From: Sulfotelmatobacter sp049792875
GTDB lineage: Bacteria; Acidobacteriota; Terriglobia; Terriglobales; Acidobacteriaceae
Assembly: GCA_049792875.1 (NCBI GenBank)
Contig: JBARBI010000189.1
Location: 43,540 to 107,539, forward strand
Length of the DNA: 64,000 nucleotides
Direction of reading: 5' to 3'
The position numbers were made by a program, and so were the translations under genes. This document shows positions 27,078 through 35,816 of this stretch, piece by piece (positions within the stretch are counted from its first letter, which is position 1; each line of letters opens with the position of its first letter). The notes beneath the pieces are model-generated. The model was given only the letters and a program-made list of their open reading frames with translations, was not told the origin of the DNA and made no database searches.

Positions 27078-27551
27078 ATGCCTCCTCGAAGTCCGGAAGA
27101 ATCCCTGGCTGCTATCGAGCAAGCGGTCGCGAAGCACCCCGACGGGGCGAGCTTGAGCGACGTGGCTGAGGTGCTCCCGGAGCGGCTTGCGGATCGCACC
27201 CTACAGTACAGGCTCAAATATCTCGTCGACAAGGGGCGCCTGATCACGGACGGCGAGGGGCGGCGGTGGACGCGATATCGCGTACCGGCGGCGGAGGCGC
27301 GCGATTTCTTCGATGGCAGCCTTCGTAAATTCCCGCGACAACGCGGTACTGTTCACTGGCTGCAAAGTGGCAGGGGGCTCCAAGTGCAGCTCGCCGCCGG
27401 AGGAGCTAAACAACAGCAGAGCGGGAGCAACCCTGTCTCTTCCTCTCAGGCGGGGGCAGTCGCTCAAAATTGGCTACAGCACAAGTACGACGGTACGGCG
27501 CGGATCAGACTTCAATGTACTGGTTGTGACCTGGCAAGTTCGCTGGTTTGA
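27078..27551 (+). CDS. Winged-helix protein related to the N-terminal region of Fic-family proteins, probably truncated
   Basis: 157 aa from ATG 27078 (AGGA 5 nt upstream). Residues 1-60 (SPEESLAAIEQAVAKHPDGASLSDVAEVLPE, RTLQYRLKYLVDKGRLITDGEG, RRWTRYRV) form a winged-helix DNA-binding unit of the kind found at the N-terminus of certain Fic proteins. The following 95 residues are low-complexity and lack the Fic motif HPFxxGNG, so the gene has probably lost its catalytic part by deletion or frameshift. The box array directly upstream suggests autoregulation by this DNA-binding domain. Both the family link and the autoregulation are inferences. Confidence 0.6.
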   Translation: MPPRSPEESLAAIEQAVAKHPDGASLSDVAEVLPERLADRTLQYRLKYLVDKGRLITDGEGRRWTRYRVPAAEARDFFDGSLRKFPRQRGTVHWLQSGRGLQVQLAAGGAKQQQSGSNPVSSSQAGAVAQNWLQHKYDGTARIRLQCTGCDLASSLV

Positions 27552-27663
27552 TCGCAAGCGCCCCAGGCCGGGCACACCGGCGATCTGAAGGGGTTTGATT
27601 CTCTGCCACAAACTAGTTGATGAAACCAGGTGTATCAACATCAACCATCTAGCTCGGCGGCGA

Positions 27664-29094
27664 CTAGTCTAACTCGTCGACCCGCATAAACTCGATGCGA
27701 TGATTTGCGTCGGGATCCCGTTGCGATGCTGCGGCCACAAGAAACGCTAAATTTCCCTTTACGTGATGATCACGCAGCCAAGTGCGAGCGAAGTCGCGCC
27801 AGTTCTCGGGATCGGCTTCGAGATGAATTGGTTGAACGCCATATGAAAAGAGAAGCCCCTGCATCACTGCGGCGTCTGCACCGACGGCAACGATCGATAC
27901 AGCCGGCTTGAAGCGCGAGATCATGCGCGCAGTGTCGCCGCTCCGCGTGGGTACAAAGACGGCAGCACAGGGTGCGGTTTCGAGTGCATGTTCTACTACG
28001 ACAGCCATGGCTTGCGCTGCCGTTAACGGCTTCTGCGTGATCCCCTGCATAGCCTTCCGCCACTCGCGTGGACGATGATACTCGGTCGCGACAGCGATCT
28101 TGGCCAGCATCGCGACCGCCTCTTCCGGGTATTGGCCCATGGCGGATTCGCCGGAGAGCATGACGCAATCGGTTCCGTCGAGGATGGCGTTGGCAACATC
28201 GGTGGATTCGGCGCGAGTCGGTAGGCGGCTGGAGACCATGGATTCAAGCATCTGGGTCGCAGTGATGACCGGTTTGCCCGCAATATTTGCTTGAAGGATC
28301 AATTGTTTTTGAATTACGGCGATCTCTTCGACTGGCACTTCAACCCCGAGGTCGCCGCGAGCCACCATGATGCCGTCCGCTGCGTGAAGGATCTCTTCGA
28401 AGTGCTCGACGGCATGAGAGCGCTCGATCTTCGCGATGATAAAAGGCTGCTTGCCGACAGCGAGGGCAGCGGCACGGACGAGTTGGACGTCCTGCGCGCT
28501 TTCGACGAAAGATTGACTGACGGCATCCACACCATGCCGAAGGGCGAACTCGAGACAGCGGCGATCGTGCTCCGTGAAGGCGCGGATGCCAAGATTGACG
28601 CCGGGGAGGTTGAGTCCCTTGCGCGAGCGGAGTTCGCCACCGACAGCGACCCTGCAGTGCACCTCATTGCCCGCGACGAGTTCCACCTGAAGCTGCACCA
28701 GTCCATCATTCAGATAAAGCCGGTCGCCTGGTTTCACCACGCGCGGTAGCGACCCGAAACTCATGGAGGCGCGATGGTTGTCACCAATGATGTCTTCGCT
28801 GGTCAGCGTGAACGTCTCGCCGGTCCGCAACTGGATCGGCTCGGGATGGATCTTCCCGAGACGCATCTTCGGGCCGGGCAAGTCGGCCATTATCGCGACA
28901 CTTCGTCCGACCTTCTGCGCGGATGCGCGGATGCGAGAAATCACCTCGCCATGGCGGGTGAATTCCCCATGCGAAAAATTCAACCGCGCGATATCGAGTC
29001 CGGCGCGTATCAAACGCTCGAGCATCTCCGGTGAGTCGGAGGCTGGACCGATGGTAGCGACAATCTTCGTCTTGTGCTCGCGAAGCGATGTCAT
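27664..29094 (-). CDS. pyk: Pyruvate kinase
   Basis: 476 aa, full length. It converts phosphoenolpyruvate and ADP to pyruvate and ATP. Motifs: TKIVATIGPASDS at the N-terminus, RLNFSHGEF, the B-domain between about 70 and 170, FIIAKIERSHAVEHFEEIL with the catalytic Lys, GIMVARGDLGVEVP for metal binding, TATQMLESMV, and a C-terminal allosteric domain (FVPTRSGDTARMI). The ribosome site before the ATG is weak. It stands alone, apart from the sugar-phosphate island at 34.8-44 kb. Confidence 0.95.
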   Translation of the reverse strand: MTSLREHKTKIVATIGPASDSPEMLERLIRAGLDIARLNFSHGEFTRHGEVISRIRASAQKVGRSVAIMADLPGPKMRLGKIHPEPIQLRTGETFTLTSEDIIGDNHRASMSFGSLPRVVKPGDRLYLNDGLVQLQVELVAGNEVHCRVAVGGELRSRKGLNLPGVNLGIRAFTEHDRRCLEFALRHGVDAVSQSFVESAQDVQLVRAAALAVGKQPFIIAKIERSHAVEHFEEILHAADGIMVARGDLGVEVPVEEIAVIQKQLILQANIAGKPVITATQMLESMVSSRLPTRAESTDVANAILDGTDCVMLSGESAMGQYPEEAVAMLAKIAVATEYHRPREWRKAMQGITQKPLTAAQAMAVVVEHALETAPCAAVFVPTRSGDTARMISRFKPAVSIVAVGADAAVMQGLLFSYGVQPIHLEADPENWRDFARTWLRDHHVKGNLAFLVAAASQRDPDANHRIEFMRVDELD

Positions 29095-29257
29095 TGCTCA
29101 GTCGGCCGGTTTCAGTTTTGCTTTCACCTTTGCCGCCCGCTCCTTAGTTCTTGAATTTGGAATACTGCAGTTCAGAATCAGAGACCGAGGCATTCTGACC
29201 CGGTTAACAGCCGTGGAGGGTCTGGTAAGAGTTGGCCGCGGACGAGCACGCCGGCAT

Positions 29258-30280
29258 TTAGGGAAACGGGCCGACCAGCCGGATCGCCAGCACTGAGTTC
29301 GTGGGCGCAGCGCGCGGGGTCGTCGCCGTGAGTTCATATTTAATGGTGAGTCGGTATTTCCAGATCGTCCTCGCCCTGCTAAAGGACACACCGGGTCGAA
29401 AGCCGTTGGCAGCATTGTGCTGCGAAATGTTATTGACGTATGTTTTGCCGCCATTGTCGTAGCTCACGCCGATTCCTGCATACATCCGTTTGCCGATGTT
29501 GTGACTGTAAAACGCCGAGAATGTGCCCAGCGGGTTTTGCGAGAGCGTATTGCTTCCCTGGAACTCGTTATTGTTGGTAAAGAAACGTCCCCCAGCGTAA
29601 AAGTCGAACCATGACACCCCTTTATCTGGGGTGATGTCCAGATTCACTAGGGGGTAGAAGGCCCAGCGATTCGCTCCTGTGTTCACGGGGGAATTGCGAT
29701 CGTACGAACCGAGTGGAGGGTTAACTGTGAGGTGAAAGCTCGCGTAGGTTTGCGGAATCGCCTTCGCAAACTGATCCTTACGGAGCGCTGGAGCTCCGAA
29801 AAAGTTTGCATGGAAGATGATCGCCGGGTCGCTGAATCCAGACTTGTTTATTTGGCCGAGAGGCCCAGTGCCCTTGACGCTGATGTAACCCCCAGTCAGC
29901 GACACACCACCGTATCTGTCACCTAGCGGGAACGACCACGTGATACTGGACGAGCCGACGCGGCTGACCACTTCGTTGTTGGGCAAGGGAACATCCGACT
30001 GACTCGCCGTCTCCGTGTTGCTGTTTAAGAAATCGAACTGTAACAATGCTGCATTTACCGGCGTGTTGAGATAGTCGCGCGCCTGTTGAGCCCTCGTGGT
30101 CACAGGGAAGAACGCGACGAGCACTGCAACGATGCTCAGGTAGCGCCCCCGCTTCCTCCAGGGGATTCTGCTCCTGCGAGTTTCTTGGAGCCTAACTGTT
30201 TTGAGATTACTGCCCAATCTCACCTCGTCTATTTTGCGGCGCGACACCTGTGGCTCCGCGGAACCGGCAACTGAGTGCAA
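29258..30280 (-). CDS. Outer-membrane beta-barrel protein, Phenol_MetA_deg type (paralogue)
   Basis: Up to 340 aa, but the real start is probably 20-45 codons inside because the signal peptide core (YLSIVAVLVAFFPVTTRAQQ) begins near residue 47. The mature protein consists of alternating amphipathic strands with ARDYLNTPVNAALLQFDF, TGANRWAFYPLVNLDI and GGRFFTNNNEF. The same landmarks appear in the protein at 18324-19352, so the two are paralogues. Predicted role: outer-membrane channel for a hydrophobic or small organic compound. Operator site 4 lies upstream. Confidence 0.78.
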   Translation of the reverse strand: MHSVAGSAEPQVSRRKIDEVRLGSNLKTVRLQETRRSRIPWRKRGRYLSIVAVLVAFFPVTTRAQQARDYLNTPVNAALLQFDFLNSNTETASQSDVPLPNNEVVSRVGSSSITWSFPLGDRYGGVSLTGGYISVKGTGPLGQINKSGFSDPAIIFHANFFGAPALRKDQFAKAIPQTYASFHLTVNPPLGSYDRNSPVNTGANRWAFYPLVNLDITPDKGVSWFDFYAGGRFFTNNNEFQGSNTLSQNPLGTFSAFYSHNIGKRMYAGIGVSYDNGGKTYVNNISQHNAANGFRPGVSFSRARTIWKYRLTIKYELTATTPRAAPTNSVLAIRLVGPFP

Positions 30281-30311
30281 CGCAGTCTATGAGAATCGTT
30301 CTCCCTGGCCA

Positions 30312-30329
30312 ACTGTTCGAACTGGCAGT
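30312..30329 (-). promoter_or_regulatory. Operator-like palindrome, site 4 (barrel gene)
   Basis: Plus strand ACTGTTCGAACTGGCAGT. The left arm differs from consensus at the last two positions. It is closer to the minus-strand barrel gene than to the P450 operon. Confidence 0.45.
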
Positions 30330-30500
30330 CCGCCACAGAAGGAGTGTTCAATACACTTTGAACGTGACGGCACCTGCATTGCCGCAGACGCGCAAAATCG
30401 CAAGTCCCGAAGACTCACAGGGTGGGTGTGTGAGGCCGGATGTCCGGCAAATGTATTCACCGAAACTCCGCCAGTATACCAATGCATTTGGCGCTACCAG

Positions 30501-30518
30501 ACTGTCACTACTGACAGT
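30501..30518 (+). promoter_or_regulatory. Operator-like palindrome, site 5 (P450 operon)
   Basis: ACTGTCACTACTGACAGT, the only fully symmetric copy (7-bp arms, 4-bp gap), followed by TCGGCA. Its centre is 78 bp before the ferredoxin start. Confidence 0.65.
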
Positions 30519-30587
30519 TCGGCAAATCGCTGGTTCTTGCTACCATTCCGGCGCGTGAAGGGACATAGCTGAAAGAGGAGGAGGGAT

Positions 30588-30800
30588 ATGCGAATTGTGG
30601 TTGATTTGAATCGCTGCCAGGGATATGCGCAATGCGTACCGCTCGCGCCGACTGTTCTCAAACTGAACGGTGAGGAGGCGATCATGTACGACCCCAACCC
30701 CGACGACTCATTGCGCCAACAGGTTCTGCGAGCTGCGGCGTCCTGCCCGGTGCAAGCCATCATTGTGGACCGGCTTGAGGACAAAGGGGGGAAGTTGTGA
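30588..30800 (+). CDS. P450-type [3Fe-4S] ferredoxin
   Basis: 70 aa; GAGGAGGAGG lies just upstream of the ATG. Cysteines at 10, 16 and 53 (CQGYAQC and SCPVQA), with the usual second Cys of a [4Fe-4S] set replaced by Tyr/Ala, define the [3Fe-4S] ferredoxins that feed electrons to bacterial P450s. The next gene (reductase) overlaps its stop by 4 bp, and a P450 follows, so the partner assignment is secure from context. Confidence 0.93.
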   Translation: MRIVVDLNRCQGYAQCVPLAPTVLKLNGEEAIMYDPNPDDSLRQQVLRAAASCPVQAIIVDRLEDKGGKL

Positions 30801-32230
30801 AAACCGCGGCACTCGTAGCAGACCTGGTAACGGAATTTAAGACGAACGGGCGGATCGTCATCGTTGGTGCCTCGTTGGCTGGGCTCCGCGCCGCCGAAGC
30901 CTTGCGCGACGAGGGCTTCAACGGGAAGCTAACCATCATTGGGGATGAAAAGCGCGAGCCCTACGATCGTCCCCCACTCTCCAAGCAGGTGCTGAAGGGG
31001 TGGGTGCCAGCCGACCACACCTTGCTTCCGCGTCTGCGTGAGGTCGATGCGGACTGGCGACTCGGCGTCGCCGCCACTGGTCTAGACCGGGTCAGCAAGC
31101 AGGTGCGCCTGGCTAACGGTGACCAGGTTCCGTACGACCGCCTGCTGATCGCGACCGGCACCCGCGCGCGCCCATGGTTCAACCCGAAGGAGGCTGGGCT
31201 GGAAGGCGTGTTTACGCTGCGAACATCCGATGACGCGGGTCGGCTGCAGGCGGCGTTGGCGGCCAAGCCGGGGCGGGTTTTGATCGTCGGCGCCGGTTTC
31301 ATCGGCTCGGAGATGGCCTCGGTCTGTCGCGAACTGGGTCTCGCCGTGACCGTCGCCGAGCGTGCTGATGCCCCGCTTGTCGGCGCTCTCGGAGGTGTGA
31401 TCGGCGACATTGCCGCCGAGATGCAGCGGGACCACGGAGTCGACCTCCGTACCGGCGTCTCAGTCGAAGCGCTGGAGGGAGACGCGAAGGGACACGTGCG
31501 GCGCGCCCGACTCTCCGACGGGACCACTCTCGACGTGGACGTGGTGGTGGCGTCGCTCGGTTCGATCCGCAACACCGAATGGCTCGAGGGTGCTGGGCTT
31601 GCCACCGGCTTTTGGGGCGTTGCGTGCGACGCGGGCTGCCGCGTCTTCGACATCAACGGGGTGGTGACCGACAGCGTCTTCGTCGCTGGCGACATCGCAC
31701 GAGCCCCCCACGTGCTGTACGAGTACCAGTTTCTTTCGCTGGAGCACTGGGACAATGCCGTCTTCGGAGGCAAGGTCGCAGCGCATAACATGGTGAGCCT
31801 TGAGGCCGACCGCCGGCCGCACCTCCCGCTACCCGCCTTCTGGTCCGGACAGTTCGGCGTCAACATCAAGGGCGTTGGCGTCGGCCCCTTCGGCGACGAG
31901 ATCGTCATTACCCAGGGCTCCGTGAAGGATCGCCGCTTCGCTGCCGCGTATGGTCGCCGGGGTCGCATCGTGGCCGCCGTCACCTTCAATCACGGCAAGT
32001 GGCTGGAGTATTACGGAGCACTGATCGAACGATCGGCTCCATTCCCGCCCCCACCGCCGGGCTACGATCAGGCGGGCGACATGAAACCAATCCCGGCTCG
32101 GTTCCCGGATCCGCGCGTCCTGACAGGGTTTCCCGACGTCGTCTTGTCCGGCCACGACCCGACCGAACGCGGCGCAGAGTACCGGCCGAAACAGCGCGGA
32201 GGGGCCGGCGCCGCGAAGCGCGTGGCCTAA
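30797..32230 (+). CDS. FAD-dependent ferredoxin reductase
   Basis: 477 aa, GTG start. FAD-binding Rossmann motif IVIVGASLAGLRAAEAL, the PYDRPPLSKQ block of putidaredoxin-reductase-like enzymes, the NAD(P)H-binding motif VLIVGAGFIGSEMAS, and the FAD motif VFVAGDIAR are all present. The protein is longer than typical (about 400 aa), with a C-terminal extension ending in a basic, glycine-rich tail. It would move electrons from NAD(P)H to the ferredoxin encoded just before it. Confidence 0.93.
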   Translation: MKTAALVADLVTEFKTNGRIVIVGASLAGLRAAEALRDEGFNGKLTIIGDEKREPYDRPPLSKQVLKGWVPADHTLLPRLREVDADWRLGVAATGLDRVSKQVRLANGDQVPYDRLLIATGTRARPWFNPKEAGLEGVFTLRTSDDAGRLQAALAAKPGRVLIVGAGFIGSEMASVCRELGLAVTVAERADAPLVGALGGVIGDIAAEMQRDHGVDLRTGVSVEALEGDAKGHVRRARLSDGTTLDVDVVVASLGSIRNTEWLEGAGLATGFWGVACDAGCRVFDINGVVTDSVFVAGDIARAPHVLYEYQFLSLEHWDNAVFGGKVAAHNMVSLEADRRPHLPLPAFWSGQFGVNIKGVGVGPFGDEIVITQGSVKDRRFAAAYGRRGRIVAAVTFNHGKWLEYYGALIERSAPFPPPPPGYDQAGDMKPIPARFPDPRVLTGFPDVVLSGHDPTERGAEYRPKQRGGAGAAKRVA

Positions 32231-32264
32231 AGAAGAACAGACATAAAGAGGAGAGAGGACCATC

Positions 32265-33590
32265 ATGACCCCTAAGACCGCCCACGTGGAGTCTACGGAA
32301 TCAGAAAAGCACATGACACCCGAGACCGCCTACGCGGAGGCTATGAAATACGAAAACCGCGCCAACCCGTACCCGTTCTTCGACGTGCTCCGGAAGACGC
32401 CGGTGGCGCGTGTAGCAAACGGCCTTTACGCCGTCACGGGCTACCGGGAACTCCTAGCGTTGGCCCACGATCCCCGAGTGAGCTCCGACAGGAGTCACAG
32501 TCCGTTGGGGGCCAAGATGGGGGCCGGGAAAAAGGCCGCGCCGCCCCCTTCCGAGGCCGATCATTTGAACGCGTACGGTGAAGGGACAAATATGATCGCG
32601 TCCGACCCGCCCGACCACGATCGAATCCGACGCCAGGCGATGCGGCAATTCGGCCCTCCCCACACGCCAGATCTCATTCCGAGTATGGGGCCGGATATCC
32701 AACTGCTCTGCGACAAATTGCTCGACAAGGCCAAGGGCAAGACCCGGCTCGACGTCGTCGACGATTACGCCTATCCGGTGCCGGTGGTAGTGATTTGCAA
32801 GATCCTGGGCGTTCCGCTGAAGGACGAACCCATGTTTCACGGCTGGATCCATGATTTTATGGCGGGCCTCATGGACATGGGCCCGGAGATAGCCACTGAA
32901 GAAGGGAGGGTCCGCGCTGAGAAGGGGAAAGTAAGCACGGCGGCGCTCAAACAGTACTTGGCGGAGTTGACTGAGCAGTTCGTCCGAGAGCCCGGCGAAG
33001 GCATCCTCTCGAAAATGCTGCACGACGACGGCCCGGATGGACCCATGTCGCCCGCGGACGTCGCGAACAATGCGATACTCCTGCTCGTCGCGGGTCATGA
33101 TTCGACGGTCAACACGATCGCCCACTGCGTATTGACCGTGCTGCGGAACCCCGGGTCTATCGACCTTCTGCGCCGCCGGCCAGGGCTGATCCCCGCCGCC
33201 ATCGAGGAGGTCCTTCGCGTCGAATCGGCGGTCCAGTTCTTTCCCACCCGGTCCGCCTTGGCAGACATCGAAATAGGGGGGACGGTCATCCCGAAAGGCT
33301 CGGCCGTCTTCCTCCTGTACGGTGCCGCGAATCGCGACCCGAGCCGGTTCCCCAACCCAAGCAAATTCGACCCCGAACGTCCCGACAACGAGCACTTCGG
33401 CTGGGGCAGCGGCATCCACACCTGCTTCGGCGGTCCGCTTGCGCGGCTGGAGGTAAACCTCGCGTTCGAGACCTTCCTTCGCCGCGTGGAGAATCCGCGG
33501 CTGGTTGTGGACCCGCCGCCGTACCGGCAGAGTAATGTCTTCCGCGGACCGAGACACGTGTTGATCGACTTTGATCGGATCAAGGACTGA
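32265..33590 (+). CDS. Cytochrome P450
   Basis: 441 aa. The heme-binding loop FGWGSGIHTCFGG contains the Cys ligand; AGHDSTVNT is the I-helix oxygen-activation motif, and EEVLR is the K-helix ExxR. A ribosome site (GAGGAGAGAGGA) precedes the ATG at 32265; a second ATG at 32313 is possible because the first 16 residues are poorly conserved in style. It is a soluble class I bacterial P450 served by the ferredoxin and reductase of the same operon. The CYP family and substrate cannot be named from sequence alone. Confidence 0.94.
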   Translation: MTPKTAHVESTESEKHMTPETAYAEAMKYENRANPYPFFDVLRKTPVARVANGLYAVTGYRELLALAHDPRVSSDRSHSPLGAKMGAGKKAAPPPSEADHLNAYGEGTNMIASDPPDHDRIRRQAMRQFGPPHTPDLIPSMGPDIQLLCDKLLDKAKGKTRLDVVDDYAYPVPVVVICKILGVPLKDEPMFHGWIHDFMAGLMDMGPEIATEEGRVRAEKGKVSTAALKQYLAELTEQFVREPGEGILSKMLHDDGPDGPMSPADVANNAILLLVAGHDSTVNTIAHCVLTVLRNPGSIDLLRRRPGLIPAAIEEVLRVESAVQFFPTRSALADIEIGGTVIPKGSAVFLLYGAANRDPSRFPNPSKFDPERPDNEHFGWGSGIHTCFGGPLARLEVNLAFETFLRRVENPRLVVDPPPYRQSNVFRGPRHVLIDFDRIKD

Positions 33591-33602
33591 AGGGACAGAC
33601 CA

Positions 33603-34640
33603 ATGCAAGCATTCCAGTTCGTCGAAGCACAGAAGCCAGCCGAGCTCCGCGAGGTACCAGTTCCCACACCGGGCCCGGGCCAGGTACTGGTCAAGATTGG
33701 GGGCGCTGGCGCCTGCCACTCTGACCTGCACATACTTGAGGCCCCTCCGATGCCGGGGCCGACGCCGACCCCCTTCACCCTCGGCCATGAGAATGCCGGC
33801 TGGGTCGAAAAGCTCGGCCCAGGTACGACGGGATTCGCGCCGGGCGACCCGGTGATCGTCTACGGCCCGTGGGGATGTGGGCTCTGCATCAACTGCCGGG
33901 AGAGTAAGGAGAACTATTGTCAGAACCGAGGGAACATTAAGGCAGGCGGCATAGGGGCCGACGGTGGCATGGCTCCGTACCTGCTCGTCCCGTCGACGCG
34001 ATTCCTCATTCCGTTGGGGGCCCTCGATCCCCGCGAAGCCGCCCCGCTCACCGACGCGGCGCTCACCAGCTACCACGCCGTTAAGCGGTCACTCCACCTG
34101 CTTGGCGCGGGCTCGACCGCTGTGGTGATCGGAGCCGGCGGGCTCGGCCAGATGGCCATTCAGATCCTGCGAGCCCTGAGCAGCGCGACGACCGTCATCG
34201 CGGTGGACACCTCGGTCGACAAGCTCGAAATCGCCAAACGCATCGGTGCCGACGAGACGCTGCTGTCGGGTGATGCGGCGGTCAAGCGCATTAAGGACAT
34301 CACGCATGGGCAAGGCGCCGAGCTCGTGCTCGACATGGTAGGCGTGAACCCGACCCTCACGATGGCCGCACAAGTGTCCCGGGTGCTGGGCCACCTGACG
34401 ATTGTCGGTCTCGGTAGTGCAGCCCTTCCGGTGAAGTTCGGCAGCCCGGCGAAGGAGTGCTCGGTCGCATCACCTTACTGGGGATATATCACCGAGCTGA
34501 TGGAGGTGGTCGACCTGGCTCAGGCTGGAAAAATCAAGATGCTGGTCGAGCACTTTCCGCTAGAGCAGGCTGACAAGGCATACCACCTTCTCCACGACGG
34601 CAAGATTCAAGGCCGCGCGGTCATTACTCCAAACGGCTAA
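33603..34640 (+). CDS. Zinc-dependent alcohol dehydrogenase (MDR family)
   Basis: 345 aa, 12 bp after the P450. The catalytic zinc region (GACHSDLHI, GHENAGWVEKLG), the structural zinc cysteines in GCGLCINCRESKENYC, and the nucleotide-binding VIGAGGLGQMAIQ are present. It probably oxidises the alcohol made by the P450 to an aldehyde or ketone. The four genes look like one catabolic or detoxifying unit with no dedicated regulator beside it. The substrate is unknown. Confidence 0.93.
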   Translation: MQAFQFVEAQKPAELREVPVPTPGPGQVLVKIGGAGACHSDLHILEAPPMPGPTPTPFTLGHENAGWVEKLGPGTTGFAPGDPVIVYGPWGCGLCINCRESKENYCQNRGNIKAGGIGADGGMAPYLLVPSTRFLIPLGALDPREAAPLTDAALTSYHAVKRSLHLLGAGSTAVVIGAGGLGQMAIQILRALSSATTVIAVDTSVDKLEIAKRIGADETLLSGDAAVKRIKDITHGQGAELVLDMVGVNPTLTMAAQVSRVLGHLTIVGLGSAALPVKFGSPAKECSVASPYWGYITELMEVVDLAQAGKIKMLVEHFPLEQADKAYHLLHDGKIQGRAVITPNG

Positions 34641-34705
34641 GTCGATAGGTCGCATCCCGCTCGATAGAAGATTGAAGCTTTAGAACCGGGCTGGTCTTCT
34701 CAACC

Positions 34706-34750
34706 GGGGAAAGAAATCATGGTAGTCGAATCGATCACCCGTTCGGTCGT
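34706..34750 (+). pseudogene. Remnant of a CBS-gene start (duplicate of the 42.9 kb gene)
   Basis: The sequence around GAAAGAAATCATGGT resembles the ribosome site and first codons of the CBS gene at 42929. It reads M-V-V-E-S-I-T-R-S-V-V then stop, against M-V-E-S-I-G-S-V-L there. Only about 50 bp of similarity can be seen, so this is a short relic. Confidence 0.45.
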
Positions 34751-34825
34751 TTGAAGGAGGTTGATTCTCGTTGCGGTGAGGGCCTTTCGACGCCAGTCGT
34801 GTCGTGAGTGACGAGTCGGTTTCTT

Positions 34826-35545
34826 TCATGCGCGTGCCTGCCTCCCCGCGAACGAGCTGCCAGGGAGCGTGATACCTGTGATGAGTAAAGGGTCCCAGAG
34901 GCGAAATCCTCCCACGAACGCGTAACTGTTGTCCCCTAGTCGGCATCCGGGCGGCAGATCCCTGAGCTTTCTCGCGTTGCCTCCCCCAAGCACAACGTCG
35001 TCGGGATGGATTGACTCGATTAAACGACCCACCACGAAGGCCACGTGTTTTTGCCATTTCTTCTTGCCAAGCCGTTCGAGTCCACGGGCACCGAGGTAGT
35101 CCTCGTAAGTTCCTTGCTTGTAAGCGAGGTGGCCGAGTTCCATGGGAACCACCGTCCCTTCTGCTACCAAGGCGGAGCCTAAGCCCGTTCCCATACCCAA
35201 AAAGAGCAGAAGTCCACCTTGATAGCTCCCGAGCGCTTGCATGGCCGCATCGTTAATGATTTTCACCGGAGACTCGAAGGCGGCTTGAAAATCGAAATCT
35301 CGCCACCCAGGCCCAAGGTTGTGTGGTTCCGCGGCTATGCGACCGTTCGACACCACACCGCAGTAGCCGATCGATACGACGTCATACTTCCAATCCTTCG
35401 CAAGCTCCTTGATTTCTGAGATCATGCGTTCCGGCCTCAACTTCGGACCGGATGGAAAACTTCGGGGATGGTTCTGGCCGGTGGCGAGGATCTTGATGTT
35501 TGTTCCACCGATATCGACAACGAGCACGTTCAGGGCATTCTTCAT
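34826..35545 (-). CDS. ROK-family glucokinase, polyphosphate-glucokinase-like
   Basis: About 239 aa from ATG 35545, just before VLVVDIGGTNIKILATG, the phosphate-binding start of ROK kinases. Further landmarks are INDAAMQALGSYQGG with the catalytic Asp, FLGMGTGLGSALV, MELGHLAYKQGTYEDYLG, and DDVVLGGGNARKLRDLPPG. The length and sequence style match polyphosphate/ATP glucokinases. It would form glucose-6-phosphate at the head of the oxidative pentose phosphate genes next to it. Operator site 6 is centred 50 bp upstream. A second, broken copy lies at 40324-40503. Confidence 0.88.
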   Translation of the reverse strand: MKNALNVLVVDIGGTNIKILATGQNHPRSFPSGPKLRPERMISEIKELAKDWKYDVVSIGYCGVVSNGRIAAEPHNLGPGWRDFDFQAAFESPVKIINDAAMQALGSYQGGLLLFLGMGTGLGSALVAEGTVVPMELGHLAYKQGTYEDYLGARGLERLGKKKWQKHVAFVVGRLIESIHPDDVVLGGGNARKLRDLPPGCRLGDNSYAFVGGFRLWDPLLITGITLPGSSFAGRQARA

Positions 35546-35586
35546 ATCACTCGATCGAGTATGCCTATGCACCTGGCATTTCCAGT

Positions 35587-35604
35587 ACTGGCGGTTCTGG
35601 CAGT
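35587..35604 (-). promoter_or_regulatory. Operator-like palindrome, site 6 (glucokinase)
   Basis: Plus strand ACTGGCGGTTCTGGCAGT, one change from consensus in the left arm. Its centre is 50 bp before the glucokinase ATG. A further TGGCA lies close by at 35574-35578. Confidence 0.5.
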
Positions 35605-35672
35605 TTCCCCAAGTAGCTTCAGGTCGCTACCATTTCGGTGCTTAGCTTCAGTCTCCCATGCTCGCTTAACCC

Positions 35673-35816
35673 TTACCGAGCAACTCTTTGGCAGTGTGTC
35701 CCCGGGTGCCCGGATTTGGCCTGTTGAACCGCGTCCATGGAGAGGGTACGGATGGTGGTGACAGACAATTGCTCTGCGGCGGCCTCCGTGATTGGTTCGA
35801 CCATAGTCGATGTCAT
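35673..35816 (-). pseudogene. tkt: Transketolase, N-terminal remnant
   Basis: 47 codons. After a short leader the frame reads TIRTLSMDAVQQAKSGHPGT, the highly conserved first motif of transketolase, then runs into H-C-Q-R-V-A-R and a stop. The remaining 600 or more residues are absent. The ATG overlaps the end of the 6-phosphogluconolactonase remnant (ATGA), as expected for a former operon. Confidence 0.8.

Larger units (their letters stand above)
30281..30587. other. Divergent promoter region with two operator palindromes
   Basis: 307 bp between the barrel gene (minus) and the P450 operon (plus). It contains operator sites 4 and 5, a TACCAT -10-like box at 30541-30546, and GAGGAGGAGG before the ferredoxin ATG. 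No gene was seen. Confidence 0.5.

Noticed and set aside
32454..34076. 540-codon minus-strand open frame
   Set aside because: It is antisense to the P450 and alcohol dehydrogenase genes, which carry full family motifs; the product is low-complexity and Arg/Asp-rich.
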